DNA of 57,439 nucleotides. Origin: a virus. Below the pieces are notes generated by a model, which was not told the DNA's origin, made no database searches, and saw nothing but the letters and a program-made list of their open reading frames with translations. A program made the position numbers and the translations under genes. The stretch lies in the IMG/VR virus record IMGVR_UViG_3300023110_000040, positions 1 to 57,439 of that record. One strand, written 5' to 3'. Of the stretch, positions 32,582 through 40,743 are shown piece after piece (position 1 is the stretch's first letter; each line of letters starts with the position of its first letter).

Positions 32582-33428
32582 GAGTATTAAGCCTTACTAC
32601 GGAGCTACTCCGAACGCTGCTGCAAACGGACTTTCTTGGTCTATGGGCAATGTATTGCCGACTCCTCCAGGATTAGATATTCAGAACGTGTTGTATAGTT
32701 ATACCATTATTAAAGAAAACGGTGAAGCTGTTACAGTATACGTTCAAAACAAATTAGCTGGCTCAGATAATGAGTACATTTTTAGAGATCGCGAAGACTG
32801 GTCTCCTACATCGCCATCAGGACAAGAAGTGCGTAAAGTAATTCCTGTTGGTAACTTACATAGAGATCTATGGGGTGATGGGGAGATAGATGTACAAGGA
32901 AACGGATCTGTGGAAAATCCTAGTGTGATTTATACATATCGTGTAGATCCATGTTATAATCCGCAGTTCGATCCTAACTGCCCCGGCTATGAGGTTCCAT
33001 ACGTAGAGCCTCCAGAAATTGATTACGAAATTTACGACGCTTATGCAGAAGGCGACGCTCAACGTGATCAATACCGTTATGAAGATGATGATGAACTGCA
33101 AGAAGAGGAAGATGAAGAGAAAAGACTGGCAGAACTTGAAGACGAAGAACGTGAGAGGGAAGACCGTTTAGAAAAGGCAATGTTTGAAGCAAGCAGAGCA
33201 GAGCTTTTTGCATTGGCTTTTGCGAGAGGTCAAATGAAAGACTCAATTAATCTTAATATGAACTCTTATTATGATGCAAACATTCCAGGTGGTACTTATA
33301 ATGACTCGCTTGTTTTATTAGATACCAAACTTCCTGAAAACCAAAGTGGTTTACGCAATGGACTTGCACAACAATTACTACACCAACAAATGGTTGATAT
33401 GCAATATAATTTAAGTACAGGACAATAA
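32499..33428 (+). CDS. Secreted protein with acidic coiled-coil segment
   Basis: 309 residues from a GTG with AGAGAGG six bases ahead. It has a signal peptide (LLLLALVFWPSYSSSES), a beta-rich part (about 30-160), then a strongly acidic charged helix (about 185-230) and a C-terminal helical tail. The long overlap with the upstream gene in another frame is unusual but both frames look coding. Unrecognised. Confidence 0.68.
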   Translation: MAEILKKMLRTQLLLLALVFWPSYSSSESIKPYYGATPNAAANGLSWSMGNVLPTPPGLDIQNVLYSYTIIKENGEAVTVYVQNKLAGSDNEYIFRDREDWSPTSPSGQEVRKVIPVGNLHRDLWGDGEIDVQGNGSVENPSVIYTYRVDPCYNPQFDPNCPGYEVPYVEPPEIDYEIYDAYAEGDAQRDQYRYEDDDELQEEEDEEKRLAELEDEEREREDRLEKAMFEASRAELFALAFARGQMKDSINLNMNSYYDANIPGGTYNDSLVLLDTKLPENQSGLRNGLAQQLLHQQMVDMQYNLSTGQ

Positions 33429-33439
33429 GGAGGACTTCA

Positions 33440-33949
33440 ATGTTCAAATCAACTATCATAGGTGCCACTATCGCTCTTATCGCTTCATGCGGAGTTGCGG
33501 TTGCTGCTGACACTCCTATAAACGGCTCAGTACAGTCGCGTTGTATTATTCAAACAGATACATCAGGTACTTATGCTAACCCCAATGCTTACACACTTAC
33601 AACATCGTCAACTGATGGCGGCGAGAAAGCACGCATTCGTGTAGATATTTCTCTGGCAAATGCTTATTACGTTGAGATTACAGCGCCTACGGAATTCTCA
33701 TCTTCACCTAACCTCCCTGATGTGGTAAGCTGGACTGGAGATACTACAGTAGATGCTGTTTCAGATGCTACCAATATGGGTGATTATGAAACAAATAAAG
33801 TAGAACTTGGAATGATGGACCGTTACGACATGACAGCGACTGGATCAACGTGGTTTGTAACCTCGTCGGTTGCTACTATGGGAGGCAATAAAGCATTTCC
33901 AGGCGGTAACTATACTGCTGTAGTGCAAGCGGAATGCATCGCTCAATAA
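33440..33949 (+). CDS. Secreted pilin- or adhesin-like protein
   Basis: 169 residues; signal peptide ending in VAVAA, mature protein with two Cys (NGSVQSRCIIQ early; VQAECIAQ at the very end) and Thr/Ser-rich beta strands, the layout of small donor-strand or coat-U type subunits. GGAGG ribosome site. Similarity is only in pattern. Coexpressed with other exported proteins. Confidence 0.62.
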   Translation: MFKSTIIGATIALIASCGVAVAADTPINGSVQSRCIIQTDTSGTYANPNAYTLTTSSTDGGEKARIRVDISLANAYYVEITAPTEFSSSPNLPDVVSWTGDTTVDAVSDATNMGDYETNKVELGMMDRYDMTATGSTWFVTSSVATMGGNKAFPGGNYTAVVQAECIAQ

Positions 33950-33965
33950 AAAAGGTTTATACATC

Positions 33966-34355
33966 ATGAAGTATTTGTTTATGCTGGTTTTTCTCGTATT
34001 TACGAGTAAAGCTTATGCACATGAGATGGTACCTACCTATCCTGTGTTAAAGCAATCTTATATGGATGGGCTCCTCGTTACTACAATGACGATGTTTAAT
34101 AAACGGCCGGAAGTAGATTATTATGAGATCGGCGTTTATGACGACAACTGGGAGCCCATTCGTTTTGTTTCCAATTATAAGATATGGAAAATTCCGTATT
34201 TAAGTACGGTATCTTTTGATATCTATATACGCTCTGATGATAAATATAAGGTTAGATATATATGCTCAAAATCTAAACTTCGTAAGAGCAACATGACAAG
34301 GACCGCAGTTTCATCTAGAATTTGTTCTAAAGTGAAAAAGCCGGGTGAAGAGTGA
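33966..34355 (+). CDS. Secreted protein, possible partner of the pilin-like protein
   Basis: 129 residues, signal peptide to KAYA. The mature region is a short beta pattern with a basic, two-Cys C-terminus (RYICSKSKLRKSNM). The spacing of hydrophobic strands recalls the first domain of fimbrial chaperones, but I cannot confirm it. Its TGA overlaps the next ATG. Confidence 0.6.
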   Translation: MKYLFMLVFLVFTSKAYAHEMVPTYPVLKQSYMDGLLVTTMTMFNKRPEVDYYEIGVYDDNWEPIRFVSNYKIWKIPYLSTVSFDIYIRSDDKYKVRYICSKSKLRKSNMTRTAVSSRICSKVKKPGEE

Positions 34356-34777
34356 TGAAAAGATATATAATATTAGCAGCTTTGCTTTTTAGCTCGCCAG
34401 GACTGGCAGATAATATTGGCCTACAGCTACCCAATATGGGGCAGGCTTATGGCCAAGATAGCATTCGCTCAGGTGAGATTGATTGTAAGAATTCAATCGG
34501 TGGTTCAACAAATCTTGAGTTTGGAGTAACCGGTATAATTGATAATTATAATAGCCCGTTTAGTGGTGGCAATAATATGGATACGAGTCGAGATATAGGT
34601 GTTTATGCTCGTATTATTATTCCACTAGATGGACCTAAAGAAAGAATTAATTGTAACGATTTGTATGAACTTGAATTGAGAAAGAAGAGACTTGAGGTCT
34701 TAAAGCTACAACAAGAACTTGAGCAACTTCGTCGTTTGAATGAGAATAGTGAGGGAGAAATCTCATTTGAAAACTAA
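34355..34777 (+). CDS. Secreted protein with C-terminal coiled coil
   Basis: 140 residues from the ATG that overlaps the previous stop. Signal peptide (IILAALLFSSPGLA), a Gly/Asn-rich mature part, and a helical end ELELRKKRLEVLKLQQELEQ that should dimerise. Two Cys could form a periplasmic disulfide. Unrecognised. Confidence 0.65.
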   Translation: MKRYIILAALLFSSPGLADNIGLQLPNMGQAYGQDSIRSGEIDCKNSIGGSTNLEFGVTGIIDNYNSPFSGGNNMDTSRDIGVYARIIIPLDGPKERINCNDLYELELRKKRLEVLKLQQELEQLRRLNENSEGEISFEN

Positions 34778-34789
34778 ATAGGAGTTTCT

Positions 34790-35431
34790 ATGGCCGATAA
34801 AGACCTAGGGGATGGCCTTGAACAACTTGACGAAGAAGTAGAAAAGTTAAAGAATACCAAGTTTAAGTTATTTGGTATTTCTATGACACCAACTACTATT
34901 GGTGCAGCTTTTGCCTTGCTTGGGGCAATCGGCGGATCCTTATATGGATCCTTTGAAGTCTATAAAGACTATATGGACATGAAAGAAATTGTTCAAAATA
35001 TTGATGTTGACTCAATAACAACACGCAATAATGAAATTGAAGTATCGGTCGAGAATGCAAAGGCTGAACTGATAATTCAAATAGCTTCCATCCAAAAACA
35101 AATAGACGACTTAGAAAAACGCACACGAGAAAATAAAGTTGATACGAGAGATCAAATAAACACTATGGACTCGCAAGTTCGCCGTGTCGAAAAGCTCGTG
35201 CGTGATACTGAATCAGACGTAAGACAAATAATTCAAAATGCTGAGGAGCGTTTTGATAATAAAAGGGATGCGCTACAGAATCAGTATGATACAAAAGCTT
35301 CTCAATTAAGAGAATCTAGTGACACTCGGATGACTGATTTAGAAAACAAAGTTGAACGAGACATGCGTAATCTAGAAACAGAACTCATGAATAAACTACA
35401 AAAGGCCTTAGACAACCCACTAGCAAACTAG
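34790..35431 (+). CDS. Membrane protein with long coiled coil
   Basis: 213 residues: a charged N-terminus, one transmembrane span (about 30-53, TIGAAFALLGAIGGSLYGSF) and then about 150 residues of continuous charged helix with many Gln, Glu and Arg. The shape suggests a membrane-anchored rod spanning the periplasm or cytoplasm. A spanin-like or inhibitor role is possible but not shown. Confidence 0.7.
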   Translation: MADKDLGDGLEQLDEEVEKLKNTKFKLFGISMTPTTIGAAFALLGAIGGSLYGSFEVYKDYMDMKEIVQNIDVDSITTRNNEIEVSVENAKAELIIQIASIQKQIDDLEKRTRENKVDTRDQINTMDSQVRRVEKLVRDTESDVRQIIQNAEERFDNKRDALQNQYDTKASQLRESSDTRMTDLENKVERDMRNLETELMNKLQKALDNPLAN

Positions 35432-35440
35432 GAGTGATAC

Positions 35441-35608
35441 ATGATCGGACCAAAACGTACTTGTAAAAATTGCGGACATAAGTGTCACTGTTATCAACCG
35501 GATTGCGATGATTGTCATAACGACGTTTGCATTAAATGCGATTGCAAAACACCAGACGAAAAACAAACAAATACGGATGCACGATCATGGGATGGCTATT
35601 TAAAGTAG
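35441..35608 (+). CDS. Cys-rich metallothionein-like small protein (55 aa)
   Basis: Nine Cys and two interspersed His in the first 36 residues (CKNCGHKCHCYQPDCDDC then CIKCDC), followed by a charged tail. The CxC and CxxC spacing is that of metallothioneins or clustered zinc knuckles. GGAG precedes the ATG. It overlaps the next gene by 22 bases. Confidence 0.72.
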   Translation: MIGPKRTCKNCGHKCHCYQPDCDDCHNDVCIKCDCKTPDEKQTNTDARSWDGYLK

Positions 35609-35838
35609 AGAAAGAAGACGACGATGCAGAACTTGCCAAACGGTTGGAATTTGATATTAAAATTCGAGACATCCGCAGAAGAATTGAAAAGCTCAGGGAG
35701 AATTTTCATACCCCACGACGAGTACGAGTGGAAGAGCCACATGAAGTGGATGAACAGGCACAAAAAAATAGACAACAACGCGACAAAGATAATGAAATTA
35801 ATGAGATCAAGGCAAAACTCTTAGGGAGGAAAAAATGA
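35587..35838 (+). CDS. Small charged helical protein
   Basis: 83 residues from ATG 35587; almost all Lys, Arg, Glu and Asp helix after MGWLFKVEKEDDDAEL. Longer upstream readings lack a ribosome site. The stop overlaps the lipase start. Unrecognised. Confidence 0.58.
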   Translation: MGWLFKVEKEDDDAELAKRLEFDIKIRDIRRRIEKLRENFHTPRRVRVEEPHEVDEQAQKNRQQRDKDNEINEIKAKLLGRKK

Positions 35839-36545
35839 TTTGTAACAAAATGGCTAGGCTAGCTGAATTGGCTTACTTAGATGGTAAAGAAGCTAAGAAC
35901 AAAATGAAAGCTCTCGGTTACACCGGACACAAGTTCTTTGAGAACGATGGAGCTCAGTGTCACGCGGTATGGAATAAAGAAGAATATGTTCTTGCATTTC
36001 GTGGTACAGAACCAACCGAGATCTCAGATGTTCTTGCAGATCTAAATGCTATTCCACGTGGAGCAATGACACATGGTTTAGTTCATTCAGGTTTTAGAGG
36101 TGAATGTGATAAAATATGGGATGAGATTGTAGCACATCACGGTAAAGGACACCAAGATAAAAAGCTTTGGATCACAGGGCACTCTCTTGGCGCTGCTATG
36201 GCTACTATTGCAACTTCAAGATTCGAAGAAACTCAGAAGGTTGAGCAACTTACAACGTTTGGCTCACCTAGAGTTGGTACTCGTAGTTTTGTGAAACATA
36301 TTGAAACAAAACATATGCGGTTTGTTAACAATAACGATATCGTCACAAAGGTTCCACTTATGCTGATGGGTTACAAACACCACGGCGAATTAAAGTATAT
36401 TAACTTTTATGGTAATGTCCGCAAAATGACTCCTTGGCAGATGCTCAAGGATCGTTGGCGCGGTTGGAAATCAGGTTTACTAGATGGTGCAAAAGATCAT
36501 GGTATGGATAACTATGTTCGTTGCACTGATAAATTGGAGTACTAA
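35835..36545 (+). CDS. Class-3 lipase (alpha/beta hydrolase)
   Basis: 236 residues. The nucleophile elbow is GHSLGAA (Ser117), the oxyanion segment LAFRGTEP, then FGSPRVG, the Asp in NNNDIVTKVP (Asp168) and a candidate His at 182/183 in YKHHGELKY; all in the order of class-3 lipases. No signal peptide. Substrate is likely host membrane lipid or triglyceride. Located inside a late cluster of membrane and exported proteins, which would fit lysis or envelope remodelling. Confidence 0.88.
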   Translation: MICNKMARLAELAYLDGKEAKNKMKALGYTGHKFFENDGAQCHAVWNKEEYVLAFRGTEPTEISDVLADLNAIPRGAMTHGLVHSGFRGECDKIWDEIVAHHGKGHQDKKLWITGHSLGAAMATIATSRFEETQKVEQLTTFGSPRVGTRSFVKHIETKHMRFVNNNDIVTKVPLMLMGYKHHGELKYINFYGNVRKMTPWQMLKDRWRGWKSGLLDGAKDHGMDNYVRCTDKLEY

Positions 36546-36548
36546 ACT

Positions 36549-36860
36549 ATGTGGGAAATGATAACAAGAATGTTCGGCGATACGCTATGGATTTATACGG
36601 CTATCGCTGGCTCTTTGGTTGGTGCAGCATTTTTAGCATGGTTTCGTAATACACACGCAGCACTTTATTTGATGGGAAAATTTGATGGTTTCTTAGATTA
36701 TTTGGTCGATAGATTCGGTTGGGATTGGCTGCAAGATGATCCCGAAGCATGGCGTAAACGTTATCCAAAGGTCACGAAAAAAATCGACGATCTGGAGCTT
36801 CGTATAAAAAATCTAGAAGCTCAAGCTAAAACTAAAGTCATTAGACAAAAGGAGAAATAG
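36549..36860 (+). CDS. Membrane protein with C-terminal coiled coil
   Basis: 103 residues; one hydrophobic span (about 11-31, TLWIYTAIAGSLVGAAFLAW), an aromatic middle (FGWDWL) and a basic coiled coil (residues 75-103). Follows the lipase by three bases. Unrecognised; holin-associated or spanin-like is speculative. Confidence 0.68.
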   Translation: MWEMITRMFGDTLWIYTAIAGSLVGAAFLAWFRNTHAALYLMGKFDGFLDYLVDRFGWDWLQDDPEAWRKRYPKVTKKIDDLELRIKNLEAQAKTKVIRQKEK

Positions 36861-36861
36861 G

Positions 36862-36927
36862 ATGTCTTGTAACAATCCTAATTGCAAATGTGGTCCTACG
36901 TGTGACTGTCAGGATTGCAATTGCTAA
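36862..36927 (+). CDS. 21-residue metallothionein-like microprotein
   Basis: ATG with GGAG eight bases ahead; the product is 21 residues with seven Cys (3, 8, 10, 14, 16, 19, 21), including CKCGPTCDCQDCNC. That density and CxC spacing match metallothionein fragments. It immediately follows the membrane gene and overlaps the next start. Confidence 0.65.
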   Translation: MSCNNPNCKCGPTCDCQDCNC

Positions 36928-37127
36928 ACGTCTACTTAGAATTTATCATAGATCAAACTTTACACAACATTTCAACATACGACAAAGCTTTAGGGACTAA
37001 TCTTGCTAGAGATTATAAAAGATTTGTATGGTGGAATATGAGAGAACTTCAGAAACCTATGCTGAATTCTCTATTCAAAAACGGTAGAGTGTGGCGTCTA
37101 TTAATGGACAAACACTTATCCCTATAG
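36921..37127 (+). CDS. Small hypothetical protein
   Basis: 68 residues, aromatic and basic, from a TTG at 36921 (AGGA six bases ahead; TTG at 36915 is an alternative). Overlaps the 3' end of the microprotein gene. Unrecognised. Confidence 0.55.
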   Translation: MLNVYLEFIIDQTLHNISTYDKALGTNLARDYKRFVWWNMRELQKPMLNSLFKNGRVWRLLMDKHLSL

Positions 37128-37142
37128 TAAAAGGAGACTAAT

Positions 37143-37295
37143 ATGAACTGGTTAATGTCAAGACTAAAAGAGCGTACTTCATGGGATGGAGCAGCTCTTA
37201 TCGGTGTTGGCCTAGTAGGCTTGCTTATGCCACTAGACCTCGTATCTTACGCGGCGATCGCGTGGGGTGTTATTACGCTACTAAAGTCTGAGTAG
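37143..37295 (+). CDS. Small membrane protein (50 aa)
   Basis: MNWLMSRLKERTSWDG, then one or two hydrophobic spans (AALIGVGLVGLLMPL; LVSYAAIAWGVITLL). AAGGAG precedes the ATG. Small proteins starting in this way are common in aquatic T4-like phages; holin is one possibility. Ends overlapping the convergent gene by 23 bases. Confidence 0.7.
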   Translation: MNWLMSRLKERTSWDGAALIGVGLVGLLMPLDLVSYAAIAWGVITLLKSE

Positions 37296-37560
37296 CATAG
37301 TACTTTTTATATAGCTCGGCGATCTTATCAAGCTCAGGATGGTTGTGAATCCACTGACCGGTGGATGGATCAAATTCTTTCTTGAAAAAATCGTCGAGCT
37401 TTTTATTGCCGGTATCAAGTTGAGGATCTATAGCAAGACAAAGCTTATCGAACTCTCCATCAGAAATAACTGATTCGTTCTCTTTCTCATATGCATACGC
37501 GTATATACAGAGTTTAATACGATTACGTATTTCTTTCTCCGCTACAGATCCCCAGCTCAT
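37273..37560 (-). CDS. Conserved hypothetical phage protein
   Basis: 95 residues. YAYEKENESVISDGEFDKL recalls the short N-terminal part of NAD-dependent ligases, but the rest does not, and no catalytic Lys is present. Start ATG overlaps the previous stop by one base (TGATG); a GTG at 37563 is less likely. Confidence 0.65.
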   Translation of the reverse strand: MSWGSVAEKEIRNRIKLCIYAYAYEKENESVISDGEFDKLCLAIDPQLDTGNKKLDDFFKKEFDPSTGQWIHNHPELDKIAELYKKYYATQTLVA

Positions 37561-37700
37561 CACCCTCGCCCTTGTCCTCTATATTTCTTCATACTTGCTT
37601 TTTTACTTTTATTCATAGAAGATAACTTAAGGTTTCGTTTACCAATCGAAGTCTTCTTATAACTTTTTTGCTTTACAGCAACACCTACTGTTTTTGCCAT
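37560..37700 (-). CDS. Small basic conserved protein (46 aa)
   Basis: Starts MAKTVGVAVKQK, ends KASMKKYRGQGRG. The KKYRGQGR end is one I associate with short basic proteins in aquatic T4-like phages. GGAG precedes the ATG. Likely nucleic-acid or protein-binding from charge alone. Confidence 0.72.
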   Translation of the reverse strand: MAKTVGVAVKQKSYKKTSIGKRNLKLSSMNKSKKASMKKYRGQGRG

Positions 37701-37703
37701 ACT

Positions 37704-38528
37704 TTACTCCTCAATTTTAAATAAATTACCAAATGTTTGGCCAGTATTTTTAGGACAACACCAATCGTAATCAAATAGCTGATCTAACGTTGCGTGTTCT
37801 CCCTTTAAGTTCCACCAGTTACGAACATACTCAAAAGAAACTTGAGCAACTCTTGCTAGCTTAGCATCTGAGTGATCGTGAACTGTAGTTGGAAATCTTT
37901 CTACATTGTGATTAAACAATGGATGAATATGAGTAATACCCAAGCCATATATGATATTCTCGATGGTTGGTTTCATTCTCACGGTTTTCTCTTTATCAAG
38001 TCTTAGAAGCAAAGGCATCCTAAAACGAATATGATTATCATCTAGAAAATAATAATCTACAATTTTCTTAGCATAGCCACGCTTAATAATATAACATTGT
38101 AAGCCATGATCCCATCCAACTCTATGCCGTGGAGCCATCACTGCCCACCCTTCGTGCATTACACAAAGCTGCAAAGCATCCCATAGAACACCATGTTTTT
38201 TTACATAGTCTTCCCATACGAATGGCCATTGGTCTATTTGATTGAAAAGGCAGTCATCCTCAAAGATAGCAACCATATCTTCATCTGTTTCTTCATACCA
38301 TTTTTTGATTGTAAGTAGATGAGATGATGTCGCACCAAAAGGTAAGATTTGGCACTCAGGTGTGCCAGTGATCTTGAGATTAGAATCTTCTAATCGAGGA
38401 TAAGAACATATTCTATAGTTGGTTATTCCTAGCTTCTCAAATTCACCAATCATATATTCTCGGCGGTCTTTACTCTCTTCAAGATTGACCACCCAACAGC
38501 TGGGAAACCCCTTCAATTTTGGATGCAT
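37704..38528 (-). CDS. Glycosyltransferase family 25 (LPS-type)
   Basis: 274 residues. WVVNLEESKDRREYM at the start, GATSSHLLTIKKWYEE (residues 65-80) and AIFEDDC (88-94) are the conserved GT25 segments. GT25 enzymes add sugars, often galactose, to lipooligosaccharide or hydroxylysine. It lies one gene and a few kb from galE; the acceptor is unknown. The stop lies three bases from the start of the small basic gene downstream. Confidence 0.85.
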   Translation of the reverse strand: MHPKLKGFPSCWVVNLEESKDRREYMIGEFEKLGITNYRICSYPRLEDSNLKITGTPECQILPFGATSSHLLTIKKWYEETDEDMVAIFEDDCLFNQIDQWPFVWEDYVKKHGVLWDALQLCVMHEGWAVMAPRHRVGWDHGLQCYIIKRGYAKKIVDYYFLDDNHIRFRMPLLLRLDKEKTVRMKPTIENIIYGLGITHIHPLFNHNVERFPTTVHDHSDAKLARVAQVSFEYVRNWWNLKGEHATLDQLFDYDWCCPKNTGQTFGNLFKIEE

Positions 38529-38752
38529 TATTTAATTCCGTTGTTATACTCACTAACTAGTTCTTGTACACTATCAATTGCCATATCTAATTGAATATCG
38601 GTAATTGGCGGCAATTCTTTCTTGTACATTGCAATGATGACTTCGTCTTCAATCTTATCGCGATTTACTTTACCATTTTTAATAGGCAAATGAAAACCAT
38701 TTTGCATAATGTCAATCGCGAGTTCGCATGATATCATTACATCTTTGTCCAT
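38528..38752 (-). CDS. Small hypothetical early protein
   Basis: 74 residues from ATG 38752 (GGAG eight bases ahead); a longer reading to 38806 would begin inside the promoter. Helical, unrecognised. Confidence 0.7.
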   Translation of the reverse strand: MDKDVMISCELAIDIMQNGFHLPIKNGKVNRDKIEDEVIIAMYKKELPPITDIQLDMAIDSVQELVSEYNNGIK

Positions 38753-38778
38753 ACTTTTTCTCCGTGTATATATCTGTA

Positions 38779-38806
38779 AATATATTACATAATGAAGAAA
38801 TGTCAA
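38779..38806 (-). promoter_or_regulatory. Early promoter
   Basis: TTGACA, 16 bases, TATATT on the minus strand; drives 38752 and the GT25 gene. Confidence 0.83.
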
Positions 38807-38809
38807 CCC

Positions 38810-39274
38810 TTAATCCCACAAATTTTCATAATATTTTCCAAATAATCTGAAGCCGTTGCTCATTCGTTCCTGATGCGCCTTCAAGCCGTCACGATCAATC
38901 CATTCAAAATCGCCAATGCCACTATCACTTGGAATATGTGGTCCATAATACTCATCTTCCCAATTGTCTTTTACCTTTTGTTCAAAGGCCCAGATCATTT
39001 CATCCATAATCCAATCCCAACGATCAAAAAACTTAGGATCAGCTGTACCGTCACCTTCGTATGCACGTTTCCATTTAGCAGTAGGACGCAACTCTTTTGG
39101 TACATCACTTGGATCTGTATTAGGAGCGCCGTGCTTTGTTTCTTTCAACTGTTTTAGCATAGGCAAGATAATCGGTGCAAGAGTATAATCCATGCTCCAA
39201 GTATCATAATCGTGTATTGCGACTTCTATCTTTTGCGGCCTATCATCTTTATACGGCCCTATATAAACTTTCAT
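38810..39274 (-). CDS. Conserved phage protein, function unknown
   Basis: 154 residues from the ATG that overlaps the HNH stop. MKVYIGPYKDDRPQKIEVAI and TLAPIILPMLKQLKETKHG are segments I recognise from widespread T4-like phage hypothetical proteins; Trp-rich middle. Function unknown. Confidence 0.78.
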   Translation of the reverse strand: MKVYIGPYKDDRPQKIEVAIHDYDTWSMDYTLAPIILPMLKQLKETKHGAPNTDPSDVPKELRPTAKWKRAYEGDGTADPKFFDRWDWIMDEMIWAFEQKVKDNWEDEYYGPHIPSDSGIGDFEWIDRDGLKAHQERMSNGFRLFGKYYENLWD

Positions 39275-39783
39275 TATATAAACAACTCCCAACTTGGATG
39301 TTTGATTGTAAATTCCATTTGTTTACGTTTACGAACTAATTCCCAGTAACCAGGTCTATATGGTTTATATTTAGGCTTCCAGTCCATCCTGTTTCCTTTA
39401 ATAGAATTACAAGGATTGCAGGCTGCTACTATATTGGTCCACTCTGTTTTACCACCACGGCTGAGTGGAACAACGTGATCCATAGTCAAATGCGATCTAC
39501 TGAACTTATATCCGCAATACAAACATTTGTACTGATCACGTAAATAAAGGTTAGATTTTGAAAACCTAACCTCTGACTTGGATTTGATATATTGTTTCAT
39601 CATAATCACAGCGGGAACTTTGGTTTCCCAAGAGGGGCTCCGGACTAGCCAATCGTCATACCATTCTAACACATCACATTTATCGTGATAAATGTACCGT
39701 ATGGCTTCTTTCCAATTAATAACGCTGAGAGGGAGATAGTTGACGGGTTGAGCATTTGCATTAAGAATCAAAACGTCGGACAT
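39274..39783 (-). CDS. HNH endonuclease
   Basis: 169 residues. CLYCGYKF and CNPCNSIKGN flank TMDHVVPLSRGG, giving the zinc-stabilised beta-beta-alpha HNH fold. The N-terminal half (LILNANAQPVNYLPLSVI) is the usual fusion seen in phage and cyanobacterial HNH proteins. No intron or intein is seen next to it; it may be a free-standing homing nuclease or a packaging/recombination accessory. Confidence 0.88.
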   Translation of the reverse strand: MSDVLILNANAQPVNYLPLSVINWKEAIRYIYHDKCDVLEWYDDWLVRSPSWETKVPAVIMMKQYIKSKSEVRFSKSNLYLRDQYKCLYCGYKFSRSHLTMDHVVPLSRGGKTEWTNIVAACNPCNSIKGNRMDWKPKYKPYRPGYWELVRKRKQMEFTIKHPSWELFI

Positions 39784-39803
39784 CTATCTCTCCTTTGCTG
39801 CTT

Positions 39804-40670
39804 TTAACTATTTATCTCCAATCTGTACTGATCTTCACACATTTGGTAGATATCTTTCGTGAGTACACAATATTCTGATAATTCATCAACTACTGAAGCA
39901 GTAGCATCACCTTCTCTACGATCTTCGAAAACTCGTTTCATTTCTTTGCCGGTAACTTTATCCATAGCATCTAAGACTTCAAGAACACTGAATCCTGTAT
40001 TACTACCAAGGCATTCATACGGAGTATTACGAGGACCTTCTTCTACAGCCTTTACTATAGCAGCACTAAGATCACAGACGTGTATATAATCGCGAATGCA
40101 AGTACCGTCCCTAGTATCATAATCGTTACCAAAGATGCTAATGTGGGGATATTTTTCAGCAGCCACCATAGCAGCAACACGAATAAGATGGGTTGGAGCA
40201 CCCAATTGCCGATTAACGCCATCAGTACCAGAGACATTAAAAAAGCGAAAAATAGTATAACCATTGGCTTTCTCCTTAATAATATCTTCAGCAGCCACCT
40301 TACTGCGAGCATAAGGTGAAGCCATCTCCCATGCTGATGATGTACTTGCAAAGATAAAGTTTGGAGTTTTTACTTTGTCAAGCATATTTGATGTGCCCAT
40401 AGCATTTACACGGTAATACTCCGTGGGCTCTTTAAGTGACTGAGGTACTACACTGCGACCAGCCAAATGAACTACAGCATCATATGTACCATGTACAGCA
40501 AAGGGATCTGTGACATCTACAGGCTCAAACATGTTTACATATTTAGATATATCATTATGCTCGCCGTGGATGTTTGTATCCCAGCCATCAACATAGTGGC
40601 CATACTCTTTAAGTAGTTTACATACATGGCTGCCAATATAACCCGTGGCACCAGTTACTAATACTTTCAT
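39804..40670 (-). CDS. galE: UDP-glucose 4-epimerase-like (GalE)
   Basis: 288 residues from ATG 40670. NAD loop GATGYIGS (7-14), catalytic Ser110-112 region and Tyr120-x3-Lys124 (YARSK), then RFFNVSGTDG and DGTCIRDYIHVCDL, a GalE hallmark. About 50 residues shorter than E. coli GalE but all motifs present. It would interconvert UDP-glucose and UDP-galactose and so could feed UDP-galactopyranose mutase and the GT25 enzyme. Early promoter immediately upstream. Confidence 0.9.
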   Translation of the reverse strand: MKVLVTGATGYIGSHVCKLLKEYGHYVDGWDTNIHGEHNDISKYVNMFEPVDVTDPFAVHGTYDAVVHLAGRSVVPQSLKEPTEYYRVNAMGTSNMLDKVKTPNFIFASTSSAWEMASPYARSKVAAEDIIKEKANGYTIFRFFNVSGTDGVNRQLGAPTHLIRVAAMVAAEKYPHISIFGNDYDTRDGTCIRDYIHVCDLSAAIVKAVEEGPRNTPYECLGSNTGFSVLEVLDAMDKVTGKEMKRVFEDRREGDATASVVDELSEYCVLTKDIYQMCEDQYRLEINS

Positions 40671-40701
40671 GCATACCTCCAATTATTACAAAATTATTAA
40701 T

Positions 40702-40730
40702 ATTCTATACTGTATTTAGCCAAATGTCAA
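40702..40730 (-). promoter_or_regulatory. Early promoter of galE
   Basis: TTGACA, 17 bases, TAGAAT on the minus strand. Confidence 0.83.
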
Positions 40731-40731
40731 C

Positions 40732-40739
40732 TATAAATA
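40732..40739 (+). promoter_or_regulatory. Late promoter of the lipoprotein peptidase gene
   Basis: Exact TATAAATA only four bases before the ATG at 40744; late transcripts would start about at the first codon. It overlaps the divergent early promoter region. Confidence 0.65.
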
Positions 40740-40743
40740 AAAC

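Noticed and set aside
37273-37560. Fragment of an NAD-dependent DNA ligase
   Set aside because: Only a short N-terminal-like segment matches; the catalytic Lys motif is missing and the gene is intact in its operon.
39274-39783. HNH gene as an intron- or intein-encoded homing nuclease
   Set aside because: It is free-standing, in frame with coupled neighbours, and no interrupted gene is seen beside it.
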